64,000 nt of DNA from Pseudomonadota bacterium (GCA_027624955.1 JAQBTG010000005.1:1-64000), one strand, 5' to 3'; counted from the stretch's first letter, positions 17,711 through 27,736 are shown. Notes: generated by a model not told the origin, from the letters alone. Translations and numbers: made by a program.

Positions 17711-19966
17711 TTAGAACGGTTTCGGATCTGCGAAACGCTTGAGCACGTTGGTGGTCAGTTTGGCGACGTTGTTCTTATAGTCGTTCCACGGCAGGCTGGC
17801 GCCATAGGCGATGGAGCCGGTGGAAAATACAGCACCGCCGTTGGGCGTTTCGAAAAACACCATATCGGCACGTACCAGCGGATGGTCGTTGCCCGTCATG
17901 CCGGGATGGTTGATCAAGATTTCCTCGTTGACCACCATGTAGAGGTCCGTGTGCTTCTCAGAGGTGGCAACGACGAGCGCGTGTGGTGGCGTGCCGAGGG
18001 CGGGGTCGGCGCGGTCCAATTCGTTGCCTGCCGCGCCGCCACCATGATAGCCGAAATCGCCGATCAATTCGTCTTTGCCGATGCCTTTGAACATGAATGC
18101 CACGCGCGGATCGAAGCTGTCCGGGTTGCGCCGATAATAAGAGGATATATCGAAGCCTTCGGCGCTAAAGCCAACGCCGGTCAGGCGTTGCGGCTCGGTT
18201 TCGCCCTGATGGCGCCAGAGGCCGCCATGTTCACCGGTAAAGCTGTGATAATATTCACCGGTTTCGGCGCCCCATGCTTTGATCGCCGCTTCGCAGCGGC
18301 GAACCTCGATCACGCCCGGCACTTCGCCATGTAGCGCCACGCGCCAGTAAAAACCGTTGCCCCCCATATACATCAGCCGCCCGCCCTTCTGCGTGAAGTC
18401 GAACACCGAATCACGCATCTGCTTGGAGTAATATTCGGGATGGCCGCCGGTGAGAATCACATTATAGGGTTCGATCGCGTCGATACCCTCATAATGGATA
18501 TCTTCGTCCGTCACCACGTCATAGTCGAAACCAAAGCGCTCCATCCAATCGATGAAATAGAGGTCAAGATTGAATTCGCGCAAATTGGTATCCGTCTTGC
18601 CGAAGCAGGACCATTGCGTCTGATATTTCGGCCGCATGTTCAGAATGGGCCTGAGACGTGAGGAATAACACACGCCCGAGCCGTCAGAATGGGTGTCGTA
18701 GAGCGAGGCGCCATACTCCCGATGCTCATTGAGAAACAGATGTGTGTCGTTCATGACCGAGACCTGTCCGGTCAACATTTCGGCGATCGGGCCGTTGAAG
18801 GCCATGTGCTCGTTGGCGTAGGCCATATAGTGAATAGTCGGCAGGATGAACGCGATCTTCGCTTCGCCGCCACGCTCAGGCCTGACGGCAAAGGGAATAT
18901 ATTCTTCCGCATCGGCGGCCCGGAGGCGCGCGGCGTAGATGCCGCTTTTCAGGCCTTTGGGCACAGTGAATTCGAAATCCACGTCCCAGCAGGCGTCGTA
19001 CAGATCGTCATCGTGAAAATGCATTGCGCCATATTCGCTTTCCTCGTGGCGCCAGCACAGCTCCGCGCCCGTCCAATTGGCGCCTGTCATCCCGCGCGCC
19101 GGCAAATTGACAATCTCACCATGCATTTGGCGGCTGCTGACATCGCTGATTTTGATCGAAGGGATGTCGCGTGAAAAATCCCAAGCGGCAAGCACAGAGG
19201 GCGCCAAGGAGAGCGGCACGTTATTGCCTCTTAGGGCCTCGATTTCGGTCCGCTTCAGCACTCGGCCGGTCAGCTTCGGCCCGTCGATCTTGCCGTTGTA
19301 GAAGTTGCCACAAAATGTGCGGCCGCCCGTACTGCGTTCGAACAGGGCAGCCATAGTCAGGGGCGCGCGGTTGCCCGCCATCTTGCTGAGTTTCACTTTC
19401 TTGCGCGCTGTGCCGCCATGGGTCACACCGACATAGTCGCGTAGTGGCTCTTGATAGAGGTGCACCTCTTTCTTCTCAGCGTCCCAACTCGCCGCCACCA
19501 GATACCAATGGCGCGCCAGCATCGGCTTTCCGAGCGAAACGGTTTCTGATCGTCCCTTGCCGTTGCCTAGCGTCAGGCCGAGAGAACCATCCTCAGCAAT
19601 CACCAGGGCAAAACCGCTCTTGCCGCGCGGGTTCCATTTACCGAGAATGCCCTGCATTCCTTTGTCCGGCGTGGTCGGCCAGATCATTGCTTGGACAGTA
19701 AAGCTCGCCAGATTTTCGAGCGTCGGATTGTTTTCGACAACGGCGTAAGAGCCCATATGAATGCTTTGTGGGCGTCCTTTGTAACGCTTGTTCGCCGGCG
19801 TTTTGATCAGCTTTTCTTTGAAATCTGGCCCGTCCGGCGAGCTGTCGCCGCAGATCAATTTGACGATATCGGCGCGGTAATCGCCAAGTTCGCAATTGAC
19901 CATGAATTTGATTGTCTCGCCGGGACGCGCGCTGACGCGATCCGAATAGCCGGTGATCTTGAGCAT
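17711..19966 (-). CDS. N,N-dimethylformamidase large-subunit-like protein
   Basis: The 751-residue protein has an N-terminal beta domain (about 1-90), a LamG-like domain (about 90-250), and a large C-terminal domain (about 285-750) of the DMFase type. That domain has PTIHYMAYAN, SLYDTHSDGSGVCYSS and GGHPEYYS. Tyr and Glu residues in these blocks plausibly match the Tyr/Tyr/Glu iron site known for DMFase; this is inference. Characterised DMFase hydrolyses dimethylformamide and needs a small subunit, which I do not see nearby. The substrate is therefore open. ATG at 19966 follows GGGAGA. Confidence 0.8.
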   Translation of the reverse strand: MLKITGYSDRVSARPGETIKFMVNCELGDYRADIVKLICGDSSPDGPDFKEKLIKTPANKRYKGRPQSIHMGSYAVVENNPTLENLASFTVQAMIWPTTPDKGMQGILGKWNPRGKSGFALVIAEDGSLGLTLGNGKGRSETVSLGKPMLARHWYLVAASWDAEKKEVHLYQEPLRDYVGVTHGGTARKKVKLSKMAGNRAPLTMAALFERSTGGRTFCGNFYNGKIDGPKLTGRVLKRTEIEALRGNNVPLSLAPSVLAAWDFSRDIPSIKISDVSSRQMHGEIVNLPARGMTGANWTGAELCWRHEESEYGAMHFHDDDLYDACWDVDFEFTVPKGLKSGIYAARLRAADAEEYIPFAVRPERGGEAKIAFILPTIHYMAYANEHMAFNGPIAEMLTGQVSVMNDTHLFLNEHREYGASLYDTHSDGSGVCYSSRLRPILNMRPKYQTQWSCFGKTDTNLREFNLDLYFIDWMERFGFDYDVVTDEDIHYEGIDAIEPYNVILTGGHPEYYSKQMRDSVFDFTQKGGRLMYMGGNGFYWRVALHGEVPGVIEVRRCEAAIKAWGAETGEYYHSFTGEHGGLWRHQGETEPQRLTGVGFSAEGFDISSYYRRNPDSFDPRVAFMFKGIGKDELIGDFGYHGGGAAGNELDRADPALGTPPHALVVATSEKHTDLYMVVNEEILINHPGMTGNDHPLVRADMVFFETPNGGAVFSTGSIAYGASLPWNDYKNNVAKLTTNVLKRFADPKPF

Positions 19967-20127
19967 CGACACGTCTCCCAAATTTTTAAACCTTTGGCGG
20001 TGATCTTACGCCTTGCTGGCGCGGCCCCAAACAGTTTTCCGCAATTGCCGCAACTTGCCTGGACAAACCGCCGCGCCCGCTTAGGATACCGCCGGAAACC
20101 AGCATACGCCGCAAGGGGCTTCCCGCC

Positions 20128-21426
20128 ATGGCAGCAGATCCGAAATACCTTAGGCCCGATACGCTCAGCCTGCATGCCGGGCAACGGCCCGATCCAGTGA
20201 CCGGCGCGCGCGCCGTACCGATATATCAAACCACCTCATTTGTCTTTGAAGACACCGAGCACGCGGCGTCGCTGTTTAACCTGGAACGTGCTGGGCATAT
20301 CTATTCGCGTATCTCCAACCCCACGGTGGCGGTCTTGGAGGAGCGCATCTCGGCGCTTGAAGGCGGTGTCGGCGGGGTATGCACGGCGAGCGGTCAGGCT
20401 GCGCTGCATTTGGCGGTAGCGACGTTGATGGGCGCCGGCTCGCACATCGTTTCCTCGGCCTCGATCTATGGCGGTAGCCACAATCTCTTTGCCCATACAC
20501 TGCCGCGCTTTGGCATTGAGACCAGCTTCGTCGATGCGCGCGACCCAAACGCTTTTGCTGCCGCCATCCGGCCGAATACGCGGCTGCTGTTCGGTGAGAC
20601 ATTGGGCAATCCAGGTCTCGAAGTGATGGATATGCCGCGCATCGCTGAGATCGCCCATCAGAACGGCCTGCCGCTGATGATCGATAATACTTTCGCGACA
20701 CCTTATCTGTTTCGACCCTTCGAGCATGGCGCTGACATCATCATGCATTCTGCGACCAAATTTCTCGGCGGACATGGCGTCGCCATCGGTGGCGTGATCG
20801 TCGATAGCGGTACCTTCGATTGGGAGGCGTCAGGAAAATTTCCCACCCTCACCGAGCCTTATGAGGGCTATCACGGTCTCGATTTCGCCGAAGAGTTTGG
20901 CCCCGGCGCATTTATTATGCGGGCCCGCGCAGAGGGCTTGCGGGATTTTGGCGCCTGCATGAGCCCGGGTAACGCTTTTTACATTCTGCAAGGCGTGGAA
21001 ACACTTCCGATGCGCGTGAAACGACATGTCGAGAACGCCCGGCTGATCGTCGCCTTCCTCCAGGGTCACGAAGCTGTAAACTGGGTCAGCTATCCCGAAT
21101 TGTCTTCCCATCCCGATCACGATTTGGCGGCGCTGCTGTTACCGAATGGCTGCGGATCGATTTTTACATTCGGCATCAAGGGCGGGCGCGAAGCCGGTCG
21201 GAAATTTATCGATGCCGTCGAATTATTTTCCCATCTCGCCAATGTCGGCGACGCAAAGAGCCTGGTGATTCACCCGGCCAGCACCACCCACCAACAGATG
21301 GACGCCCAGGCGCTCGAGCAAGCCGGCGTCGGCGAGGACATGGTGCGACTCTCGATCGGCCTCGAGGATCCGGAAGATTTGACCGATGATCTCGTGCGCG
21401 CTCTCAAAGCGTCACAGAGGGCCTAA
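20128..21426 (+). CDS. metY: O-acetylhomoserine sulfhydrylase (PLP-dependent, MetY type)
   Basis: This 432-residue Cys/Met-metabolism PLP enzyme makes homocysteine from O-acetylhomoserine and sulfide. The PLP lysine is Lys211 in [11 protein letters not shown]. Other family blocks are [31 protein letters not shown] and [18 protein letters not shown]. The length and the long insert before the C-terminal [10 protein letters not shown] block are those of MetY rather than MetB/MetC. Its ATG lies about 160 bases from the divergent DMFase-like gene. An alpha/beta hydrolase follows 3 bases after the stop. Confidence 0.92.
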   Translation: MAADPKYLRPDTLSLHAGQRPDPVTGARAVPIYQTTSFVFEDTEHAASLFNLERAGHIYSRISNPTVAVLEERISALEGGVGGVCTASGQAALHLAVATLMGAGSHIVSSASIYGGSHNLFAHTLPRFGIETSFVDARDPNAFAAAIRPNTRLLFGETLGNPGLEVMDMPRIAEIAHQNGLPLMIDNTFATPYLFRPFEHGADIIMHSATKFLGGHGVAIGGVIVDSGTFDWEASGKFPTLTEPYEGYHGLDFAEEFGPGAFIMRARAEGLRDFGACMSPGNAFYILQGVETLPMRVKRHVENARLIVAFLQGHEAVNWVSYPELSSHPDHDLAALLLPNGCGSIFTFGIKGGREAGRKFIDAVELFSHLANVGDAKSLVIHPASTTHQQMDAQALEQAGVGEDMVRLSIGLEDPEDLTDDLVRALKASQRA

Positions 21427-21429
21427 AGG

Positions 21430-22230
21430 ATGGAACTCCAAGTCGATGGTGTGAACGTATTTTGTGCGACCGGCGGCAAGGATTTCGATCCGGCATTGCC
21501 GACCACGCTATTCATTCACGGCGCGTCATTTGATCGCACCGTGTGGAAATTGCAGGCGCGATATTTTGCCTGGCATGGCAGCAATGTTCTCGCCGCCGAT
21601 CTCCCCGGACATGGCCGCTCAGCTGGAACGCCACTCAAATCCATTGAGGCGATGGCCGATTGGGTGACCCGGGTGCTGGATGCTGTGGGCGTCGCACGAG
21701 CGGCGCTGGTCGGCCACAGCATGGGCGGGCAGGTGGCGCTCGATTGTGCAGGTCGACACGGCACGCGCGTGCGGGCGCTGGCGATCTTGGGCGGCGCACT
21801 CGCCATTCCGGTTAATTCAGCGCTCCTTGACCCGGCGGCGGCGGACGATCATTTGGCCTTTGATTTGCTGAACGTGTGGGGCTATGGCCGGCGCGCCCAA
21901 CTAGGTGTGCACCGCATGCCGGGTCTATGGATGATGCGCGGCGGATTGCGCATTATGGAGCGTGCCGCCAAAGGTGTGTTGCATGCTGATCTCGCCGCGA
22001 CCAATGCCTATGACGGCAGCGCCGCCGCCGCAGCGGTTGCCTGCCCCACGCTGGTGGTGATCGGCGAGAAAGATTTGATGACACCGGCCAAGGCGGGCCG
22101 GGCCATGGCAGCGGTGATTCCAGATGCATCGCATATCGTGTTTCCCGGTCTCGGCCATATCATGTTGGAAGAAGACCCGGATGCCACGCTCGACGCGCTG
22201 CGTGATTTTCTCATCCCACTGCAAACGTGA
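21430..22230 (+). CDS. alpha/beta hydrolase
   Basis: The 266-residue protein has the alpha/beta hydrolase signature: LFIHGASFDRTVW (oxyanion region), LPGHGRSAG, nucleophile Ser97 in VGHSMGGQ, and a late GLGHIMLEEDP with the likely catalytic His. It is coupled to metY (3 bases apart) and to the next gene (one-base overlap), so it may act near homoserine ester or sulfur metabolism. Its substrate cannot be read from sequence. Confidence 0.9.
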   Translation: MELQVDGVNVFCATGGKDFDPALPTTLFIHGASFDRTVWKLQARYFAWHGSNVLAADLPGHGRSAGTPLKSIEAMADWVTRVLDAVGVARAALVGHSMGGQVALDCAGRHGTRVRALAILGGALAIPVNSALLDPAAADDHLAFDLLNVWGYGRRAQLGVHRMPGLWMMRGGLRIMERAAKGVLHADLAATNAYDGSAAAAAVACPTLVVIGEKDLMTPAKAGRAMAAVIPDASHIVFPGLGHIMLEEDPDATLDALRDFLIPLQT

Positions 22231-22781
22231 TGGGCCAGGGTGTGAAATTCTTAGCCGCTGTTCTAATTTTCTTGCTTGCGGCCTTGCCTGTCATGGCGGA
22301 CAGCTTGGATGAAATGAATCAGGGCTCGCTCGCTCTGCGCAATGGGGATTTCACCGCTGCGGTTGTGCATTTGAGCACGGCGATCAATTCTAATGAATTG
22401 CTGCCAGAGACCAACGCCGCCATGCGTATCAGCCGCGCGCAGGCGCTCTATCATCTGGAGCAGTACCAGCCTGCCGCCGATGATTTGACCACCGCGATCG
22501 ACAGCGGTGCGATCAACGACACCTTGGTCGGCATCGCGCTTGCCACACGCGCCAGCGCCTTCCGAAAATTGGAGAACTGGGCGCGCGCGCTCGCAGATTT
22601 TGATGCCGCGATTGAACTCGGCACCGTAAACCAAAAAATGTTCTTCCACCGTGGCCTGACGCTGGAGGCGAGTGGCCAGCTTGCCCGCGCCCTTGAAGAT
22701 TTTCACCGCGCCCATGACATGGCGCCGGACAACGAAGCGATCCGCAAGAAATTGCTAGAGCTCGGCGAGACGGTCGACTAG
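22230..22781 (+). CDS. exported TPR-repeat protein
   Basis: This 183-residue protein has a signal peptide (about 1-22, ending PVMADS) and then four tetratricopeptide-type repeats. It is expected in the periplasm as a protein-binding scaffold. The ATG overlaps the stop of the alpha/beta hydrolase (TGATG); a GTG one codon earlier is an alternative. It converges with the Sel1-repeat gene. Confidence 0.83.
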   Translation: MGQGVKFLAAVLIFLLAALPVMADSLDEMNQGSLALRNGDFTAAVVHLSTAINSNELLPETNAAMRISRAQALYHLEQYQPAADDLTTAIDSGAINDTLVGIALATRASAFRKLENWARALADFDAAIELGTVNQKMFFHRGLTLEASGQLARALEDFHRAHDMAPDNEAIRKKLLELGETVD

Positions 22782-22810
22782 GGCGGTCTCCTGCGTGGCC
22801 GCAAGGAGTG

Positions 22811-23746
22811 TCAGCTTTTCGGCACCCAAAGCCGAGCCCTGAGACGCGCTGCGTCCTTTTGCGTTGTCTTGAGCGCACCGCCAAACTTGCTGAAATAATA
22901 GGCGGCCAAGCTTGGCTTCTGCGCTTCGGCCAGGGTAAACCAAAACCACGCTTCAGCCACATCGCGTTCCACGCTCACGCCTTCGGCTAACATGCGGCCG
23001 AGAAAGATCTGACCGTCGGCATGGCCCTTCGCGGCGGCGCGGCGGAACAATCTGTAGGCCAGGGCCAAGTCCTTTTCGACTGTATCGCCGTGATAATGCA
23101 GGAAGCCGAGCGCAAATTCGGACTTGGCTTCATCGTCTTCGGCGCCGAGACGGAATAATTCAGCGGCGTGCTGCACATTCTTCACAACGCCGGTGCCGAA
23201 ATAATACATGTAGCCCAGATTCTTGTACGCTTTGGAGTTGCCCCAGTCCGCGGCGCTGCGAAACAGCTCCGCCGCGCGCGCGAAGTCGCGCGGCACACCA
23301 TTGCCTTCGAGATACAGATTGCCAAGATTGCGCGCCGCTTTGGCATTTCCTTGCGCTGCCGAACGGCCGTACCAGTGGGCGGCTTGCGCCAAATCCTGAG
23401 GCCCCCCCTTGCCCTCCTCGAAAAAGGTGGCAATGCGATGCTGTGCGTCCATATGGCCCTGCTCGGCTGCGGCGCGGAACCATTTGGCGGCCGCGGTGGC
23501 GTCGATTTCAGTTCCCAGCCCGGTATCTAGCATTGTCCCGGTTTCAAATTGCGCCGTCGCGTTTCCCGCCTGTGCTTCCGGTAGAAGATGGGCATAGGCT
23601 TCGCTGAAATCGCCCGCTTCAAGCGCCGCCATGCCGGTATTCATGTCCGCCCGTGCCGGGCCTGATGCGAATAACAGAAGGACAAGAAAGATGGCGGCGG
23701 AAACGGTGGCGGCGACGGGGAGTCGGTGTGCGGATTGTTCAATCAT
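22811..23746 (-). CDS. exported Sel1-repeat protein
   Basis: The 311-residue protein has a signal peptide (about 10-34, with a run LFASGPARAD at the end) followed by a series of Sel1-like repeats of about 36 residues, recognisable by the A..WF/Y..AA..G...A pattern (AAKWFRAAAEQGHMDAQHRI, then AAHWYGRSAAQGNAKAARNL). Such proteins act as periplasmic adaptors. I chose the ATG at 23746 because it gives a normal signal peptide. No strong Shine-Dalgarno is present. A small membrane protein gene lies just upstream on the same strand. Confidence 0.88.
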   Translation of the reverse strand: MIEQSAHRLPVAATVSAAIFLVLLLFASGPARADMNTGMAALEAGDFSEAYAHLLPEAQAGNATAQFETGTMLDTGLGTEIDATAAAKWFRAAAEQGHMDAQHRIATFFEEGKGGPQDLAQAAHWYGRSAAQGNAKAARNLGNLYLEGNGVPRDFARAAELFRSAADWGNSKAYKNLGYMYYFGTGVVKNVQHAAELFRLGAEDDEAKSEFALGFLHYHGDTVEKDLALAYRLFRRAAAKGHADGQIFLGRMLAEGVSVERDVAEAWFWFTLAEAQKPSLAAYYFSKFGGALKTTQKDAARLRARLWVPKS

Positions 23747-23788
23747 GATATTGCAATCTAGTATTGGGCGAGCGCGGTTCAAGCGGCC

Positions 23789-23953
23789 CTAGTCTAGGAA
23801 GCTGCGCACGGCGATGGCGATAAAGATCGCGGCAACACCGCCCGCCAAAGGCCAGAGGATCCTACGCGTTGTCCGTTTGCCGGTGAAGCGGTCATAGACC
23901 ATGGAACTAATGATCGCCATGCCGCCGAGGATGATAACTATCCTAAGGAGCAT
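23789..23953 (-). CDS. small two-helix membrane protein (54 residues)
   Basis: A short open frame from ATG at 23953 encodes two hydrophobic helices, residues 2-18 (LLRIVIILGGMAIISSM) and about 33-50 (LWPLAGGVAAIFIAIAV), joined by a basic loop DRFTGKRTTRR. The codon use and clean positive-inside layout argue for a real gene. It lies 42 bases upstream of the Sel1 gene and 35 bases after the oxidoreductase stop, in the same direction. No family was recognised. Confidence 0.6.
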   Translation of the reverse strand: MLLRIVIILGGMAIISSMVYDRFTGKRTTRRILWPLAGGVAAIFIAIAVRSFLD

Positions 23954-23988
23954 TCATTTGTCGCCGCTGAGGCGCCTTGGCAGTGTCG

Positions 23989-24975
23989 TCATGATGTGCC
24001 GTTGAGGGTCACCGCCTCGCCACGTTCGGCAGAGGCGACCATTGCCTGCATAACGGCCACCGTATGGATTGCCTCCTCTGGACGCACGCGGAACGCTGCG
24101 TGGCCGGCGCAGGCATCGGCGAATTCTTCGAGCTCAGCCAACAGGGTATCGACCGGCGTCAGGGTCACGTCAGCCGGCTGTTCATTTGCTCGGTGGAGCG
24201 TTAAGCGGTTGGCGTCCGGCGCGGCGAAGGCATTGGCCCCGGTGCCGTAGATATTGAAAAATACAGTTTGCGGGCAGGCGTTGAGGGTGCCGAGATAGCC
24301 GGTGGCGCCAGATTCGAATTCGAACAGAGCTGATGTGGTGTCGTCGATATCGACCGTGACAGCCAGACGTTTGGCCTGAGCCTGCACGCGCGTGATGCGG
24401 CCGAGAAAATGCGTCATGGCATCGATCATGTGCACCCCCATTCCGGCGATGCCGCCGCCCGGGCTTTCGGTTCGGCTGGCGCGCCAGCCATCCGGGCTGT
24501 ATCCGAGCGGCCTGGAACTGGAGAAATTAGCTTCGCAATGAAGCGGCGTGCCGAATTCGCCGGCCTCGAGCATGCGTTTCACCTCCTGGGTGGCGGCGGC
24601 GAAGCGGCGATTTTGGCCGACCGCGAGTACCCGGCCAGCATCGCTGCAAACTTTCGCGGCGGCACGCCCGCTTTCTTCGGTGAGGGTAAACGGCTTTTCC
24701 ACAAACACATGCTTGCCCGCCCGCGCCGCTTGTTCGACCTGCTCAGCGTGGAGGGAATGTGGTGTGCACAACAGAACGGCATCGATCTCGCTATCGCCGA
24801 GGACGGCGGCATAGGAATCATAGGCCGCCGCGCCGTAGCGCCGGCAAAAATCCGCGCGAGTTTCCGCCGCGCGCGAATAACATGCGGTGACGCGGATTTT
24901 ACCTGACATGTCCTGGATGGCCTTTGTCAGTTCGTCGGCCCACCAGCCGAGGCCGATAGCGGCTGCACGCAACAT
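23989..24975 (-). CDS. Gfo/Idh/MocA family NAD(P)-dependent oxidoreductase
   Basis: This 328-residue protein has an N-terminal Rossmann fold (RAAAIGLGWWADEL) and the family's EKPFTL motif (the Lys acts in catalysis), then the C-terminal alpha/beta domain with GGGIAGMGVHMIDAMTHFLG. Members oxidise sugars, inositols or related polyols. AAGGGA precedes the ATG at 24975. It is divergent from the alcohol dehydrogenase across about 150 bases. The substrate is unknown. Confidence 0.9.
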   Translation of the reverse strand: MLRAAAIGLGWWADELTKAIQDMSGKIRVTACYSRAAETRADFCRRYGAAAYDSYAAVLGDSEIDAVLLCTPHSLHAEQVEQAARAGKHVFVEKPFTLTEESGRAAAKVCSDAGRVLAVGQNRRFAAATQEVKRMLEAGEFGTPLHCEANFSSSRPLGYSPDGWRASRTESPGGGIAGMGVHMIDAMTHFLGRITRVQAQAKRLAVTVDIDDTTSALFEFESGATGYLGTLNACPQTVFFNIYGTGANAFAAPDANRLTLHRANEQPADVTLTPVDTLLAELEEFADACAGHAAFRVRPEEAIHTVAVMQAMVASAERGEAVTLNGTS

Positions 24976-25123
24976 AAATTTTGGCTCCCTTTGCGAATTC
25001 GCGCCGGACCATAGCAAAAAATCCAGCGCCGCCAAATGATGTGCACAACGCCGTGACTGGCGGCACACGACGGAATGGCTATGATGGCATCGCTTTAAAA
25101 AAAAGATGTTTGGGGAGAACGAA

Positions 25124-26155
25124 GTGAAGGCAGTCATCATTCGCGAAACCGGCGGCCCCGACAAGCTGCTCTATGAAGAAGTCGATACGCCGTCCCCTGG
25201 AGCGGGCGAAGTGTTGGTGCGGATCCGCGCCGCCGGAGTCAATCATCTGGATCACGACATTCGCGAGGGAATTGCCGGCTTTCCCACACCGGTGCCGCAT
25301 GTCCCGGGCATCGAAGGCGCCGGCGAAGTGGCCGAAATCGGCCCCGGCGTCACCAGCGTGAAGGTCGGCGACCGGGTCAGTATTTCTATTATCGCTTCTT
25401 GCGGCACTTGTCGTCTTTGCCGCACTGGCATGGAGAATCTCTGCGAAAAGCCCAACGGCGCACTCGGCCTCTTCATGTGGGGCACCTACGCTGAATATAC
25501 CTGCGCCAAAGAGAATCAGCTTGTCGCTATGCCGGATGCGCTTGATTTTGTAACCGCAGCTGCTGGCCATCTTTGCTTTGCAACCGCCTGGCATATGGCG
25601 GTAACTCTCGGCAATATCCATGCGGGACAAGATGTATTGATCAATGCTGCCGGTAGCGGTGTCGGCAGCTCTGCCATCCAGATCGCCAAGCTGCATGGTG
25701 CCAACATCATCGCCTCCGCGGGCTCAGACGAAAAATTGGCGCGTGCCAAGGAAATGGGTGCGACTGGCCTGATTAATTATACTACTCAGGATTTGGCCGA
25801 AGAGGCGATCCGTCTGACCGGTGGCAAGGGACCGGATTTGGTGATCGAATCGGTCGGCGGCGACGTCTTGCAAAAGAGTTTGGCGGCAGTGGCCAAGGCA
25901 GGCTCTGTCATCACCTGCGGTTGCCATGCGGGAGAAACCGTGGAAGTGGATGTGATCAGCCTGTTCCGCAAGCATGTCCGCTTTCAGGGGAGTGCGCTTG
26001 CCAGCCTGTTTGAAACCGCAGAGGTGCTGAGCCTGCTCGCGGAAGGTAAGCTCACGCCGGCGATCCACGCCACCATGCCGTTAGAGAAAGCCAGCGAAGC
26101 AGCGGAATTGACGGCCAATCGAAATTTCTTTGGCAAGATGGTCTTAACGCCGTAA
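25124..26155 (+). CDS. zinc-type alcohol dehydrogenase / quinone reductase family protein
   Basis: The 343-residue MDR-family protein has a structural zinc site (Cys93, Cys96, Cys99, Cys107) and a Rossmann motif in VLINAAGSGVGSSAIQIAKL. The GTG at 25124 is the preferred start because GGGGAG lies at the ideal distance and the family opens KAVIIRETGGPD. An ATG 18 bases upstream is less likely. It precedes an amidase by 23 bases, suggesting a shared catabolic pathway for an amide or alcohol. The catalytic metal ligands are not obvious, so it may be zinc-independent at the active site. Confidence 0.87.
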   Translation: MKAVIIRETGGPDKLLYEEVDTPSPGAGEVLVRIRAAGVNHLDHDIREGIAGFPTPVPHVPGIEGAGEVAEIGPGVTSVKVGDRVSISIIASCGTCRLCRTGMENLCEKPNGALGLFMWGTYAEYTCAKENQLVAMPDALDFVTAAAGHLCFATAWHMAVTLGNIHAGQDVLINAAGSGVGSSAIQIAKLHGANIIASAGSDEKLARAKEMGATGLINYTTQDLAEEAIRLTGGKGPDLVIESVGGDVLQKSLAAVAKAGSVITCGCHAGETVEVDVISLFRKHVRFQGSALASLFETAEVLSLLAEGKLTPAIHATMPLEKASEAAELTANRNFFGKMVLTP

Positions 26156-26178
26156 TCGCTCAAAAGGAGACGAAAAAG

Positions 26179-27699
26179 ATGACATTAAGGCGCCCGTCAA
26201 AGGAAAACCTGAAGGACATCAGCGAACGCCACCATTTGCAGCTGACCGAAGCCGAACTTGAAAGCTATTACGATGTGGTGTGCGGCGTGATGGAATCCTA
26301 TGACGTGCTGGATCAAATTCCCGATCCGGTGCGCCCGCTTACCGAGGCGATCCGCCAAGTCGGCGCCCGGCCTGAGCCTGAAGACGATCCCTTGAACGGC
26401 GTCGTCCGTCTGTGCAGTGTGAAGGCCATTAACTCTGGCGGCGGTGCACTTTCAGGCAAAACTATTGGCCTCAAGGACACCATCAGCGTTGCTGGCATCC
26501 CCATGACCTGCGCCTCACGTCTGCTCTATGATTATACGCCTGACGGCGATGCCACCGTGGTGAAGCGTCTTCTCGAAGCCGGCGGCCACATCACTCATAT
26601 TCTCAACACCGACGATTTCGGCTTTGCCGGGACCGGCCATACCAGTGCTTATGGCCCGACCCACAACCCGGTCAATCCCAATCATCATCCGGGCGGCTCT
26701 TCGTGCGGCTCGGCGATCGCCATCGCAGAAAACCGGGTTGATCTCACGCTCGGCGGCGATCAGGGCGGCTCGATCCGCATTCCCGCCGCCTGGTCCGGCA
26801 TTGTTGGGCTCAAGCCAAGTCATGGTCTTATTCCCTATACCGGCATCGTCGGCTTCGATCTTTCCATTGATCATATCGGTCCGATGACCAAGGACGTTGC
26901 CGATACGGCGCTGATGCTGTCCGTGTTGGCCGGTGCCGATGACACCTGCATCGATCCGCGCCAGCCGACTACGGTCGAGACACAGGATTACATGGCCGCC
27001 CTTGGCGGCGGCGCCAAGGGCCTCAAAGTGGCCGTCGTCGAGGAAGGCTTCGGCCATGAGGGTGTGTCAACGCGCGAGGTCGACATCGCCGTGCGTGAAG
27101 CGGCGAAGCGGCTGGCCGCGCTCGGCGCTGAGGTGGAAAGCGTTTCGATCCCCTATCACCGCCGCGGCCTGCCGATTTGGAACGCCGTCGCCATCGAAGG
27201 CGCGACCGATAATCTCTATCGAGGCGGCGTGGTTTATCAGACCAAAGGTCTCTACAACCCGCGCTTCATAACCCACCTGTCGCGCGCCATTCAAACCAAT
27301 GGCGGCGATTTTTCGCCCACCGCCAAGATGGGCATTCTCGTCGGTCACTATATGCGCGAGCAATATCAAGGCGCCTTTTATGCGCGGGCGCAGAACATGG
27401 CGCGGGTGCTGTCGAGCGAATATGACAAGGTGTTGGCGACGCATGACATCCTCTTAATGCCGACCACGCCGCAGCAAGCGCATCACACGCTGCCCTCGGT
27501 GGAGGAGGATCGCATGTCCTATGTCAGCAATGCGCTCAACATGGTGCAGAACACGGCGCCGATTAACCTGACCGGGCACCCTTCTATCAGCGTGCCGTGC
27601 CAGGGCGTGTCGGGCCTCCCGGTTGGCCTGATGCTGACTGGCCGTTGGATGGACGACGCCACGGTGCTGCGCGCCGCCAACGCCTATATGACTGAGTGA
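26179..27699 (+). CDS. amidase-signature family hydrolase
   Basis: This 506-residue enzyme has the Ser-cisSer-Lys triad of the amidase signature family: Lys99 in GLKDTISVAG, the cis-Ser at about 174 in GGSSCGSA, and nucleophile Ser198 in DQGGSIRIPA. The N-terminal 70-residue helical extension and the blocks SYDVLDQI and TGRWMDDATVLR resemble Rhodococcus-type amidases acting on aliphatic or aromatic amides. The cis-Ser loop has Cys where Gly is usual. AAAGGAG precedes the ATG. It is likely co-transcribed with the upstream dehydrogenase. Confidence 0.92.
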   Translation: MTLRRPSKENLKDISERHHLQLTEAELESYYDVVCGVMESYDVLDQIPDPVRPLTEAIRQVGARPEPEDDPLNGVVRLCSVKAINSGGGALSGKTIGLKDTISVAGIPMTCASRLLYDYTPDGDATVVKRLLEAGGHITHILNTDDFGFAGTGHTSAYGPTHNPVNPNHHPGGSSCGSAIAIAENRVDLTLGGDQGGSIRIPAAWSGIVGLKPSHGLIPYTGIVGFDLSIDHIGPMTKDVADTALMLSVLAGADDTCIDPRQPTTVETQDYMAALGGGAKGLKVAVVEEGFGHEGVSTREVDIAVREAAKRLAALGAEVESVSIPYHRRGLPIWNAVAIEGATDNLYRGGVVYQTKGLYNPRFITHLSRAIQTNGGDFSPTAKMGILVGHYMREQYQGAFYARAQNMARVLSSEYDKVLATHDILLMPTTPQQAHHTLPSVEEDRMSYVSNALNMVQNTAPINLTGHPSISVPCQGVSGLPVGLMLTGRWMDDATVLRAANAYMTE

Positions 27700-27736
27700 G
27701 GCGCGTCATAATTCTGGCCGTGAGGCGGGTGGGCGG

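Noticed and set aside
19967-20127. Possible SAM-responsive riboswitch before metY
   Set aside because: I looked for the SAM-II pseudoknot pattern, common before such genes in alphaproteobacteria, and found no matching conserved segments.
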